A stretch of DNA of 6,002 bases from the NCBI GenBank assembly GCA_903868455.1, contig CAIPVK010000057.1, positions 1-6,002 on the forward strand, given 5' to 3'. This document shows, one piece after another, positions 5,968 through 6,002 of this stretch. The stretch's first letter is position 1. Each line of letters starts with the position of its first letter. The translations under genes were made by a program, and so were the position numbers. Source of the stretch: an uncultured Opitutia bacterium. GTDB taxonomy: Bacteria; Verrucomicrobiota; Verrucomicrobiia; Opitutales; UBA953. Under the pieces are notes generated by a model that worked only from the letters and a program-made list of their open reading frames with translations, searched no databases and was not told the DNA's origin.

Positions 5968-6002
5968 CAGCGGAACGCGGCCTCGAGGCTGACGCGGTTC
6001 AC
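5964..6002 (-). CDS. Outer-membrane beta-barrel protein, C-terminal 12 residues (cut by right edge)
   Basis: The reverse strand from the right edge reads VNRVSLEAAFRW and then TGA at 5966-5964. Counting back from the end, every second residue is hydrophobic (W, F, A, L, V) and the terminal residue is aromatic. That is the classical last-strand signature recognised by the BAM complex in outer-membrane beta-barrels. The stop overlaps the GTG start of the export lipoprotein by 4 nt (GTGA), so it is the upstream gene of the same operon. Beta-barrel proteins are common neighbours of Wza/Wzc-type genes. Only 13 codons are visible, so the family cannot be named. The frame is supported mainly by the overlap geometry and the C-terminal signature. 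Confidence 0.6.
   Translation of the reverse strand: MNRVSLEAAFRW

Overview
The window is very GC-rich DNA (roughly 70% by eye, with a strong bias to G or C at third codon positions) from a Gram-negative, two-membrane bacterium. It encodes outer-membrane lipoproteins, an outer-membrane beta-barrel terminus and a polysaccharide export system. Most starts lack a recognisable Shine-Dalgarno sequence. The phylum cannot be fixed from the sequence; a high-GC Verrucomicrobiota (Opitutae-like) or proteobacterial origin is a guess only.

Layout from left to right. (1) Positions 1-332, minus strand: the N-terminal 110 codons of a conserved protein of unclear function, cut by the window edge. (2) Positions 333-448: a 116-bp divergent intergenic region. 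(3) Positions 449-2236, plus strand: sppA, a full-length 67K-type signal peptide peptidase with both catalytic residues. (4) Positions 2197-6002, minus strand: a tightly packed polysaccharide export operon, read right to left. Its genes are the last 12 codons of an outer-membrane beta-barrel protein, a short Wza/GumB-like export lipoprotein, a Wzc-like co-polymerase and tyrosine kinase, and an M48 metalloprotease lipoprotein. The junctions are a 4-nt GTGA overlap, a 4-nt gap and a second GTGA overlap, so the four genes are almost certainly one transcript with translational coupling. The operon runs tail-to-tail into sppA, and the two coding regions overlap by 40 nt.

Working together (inference): the kinase spans the inner membrane and controls polymerisation and chain length through phosphorylation cycles. 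The export lipoprotein carries polymer through periplasm and outer membrane, probably with the beta-barrel protein as its outer-membrane pore. The M48 lipoprotein may perform quality control on that outer-membrane machinery. The most unusual feature is a Gly/Tyr-repeat tail at the cytoplasmic N-terminus of the kinase, with 12 tyrosines in residues 13-50, in addition to the usual C-terminal tyrosine cluster. The overall system is a recognisable Wza/Wzc-type export system, not a wholly new one; the novelty lies in its architecture and in the M48 partner.
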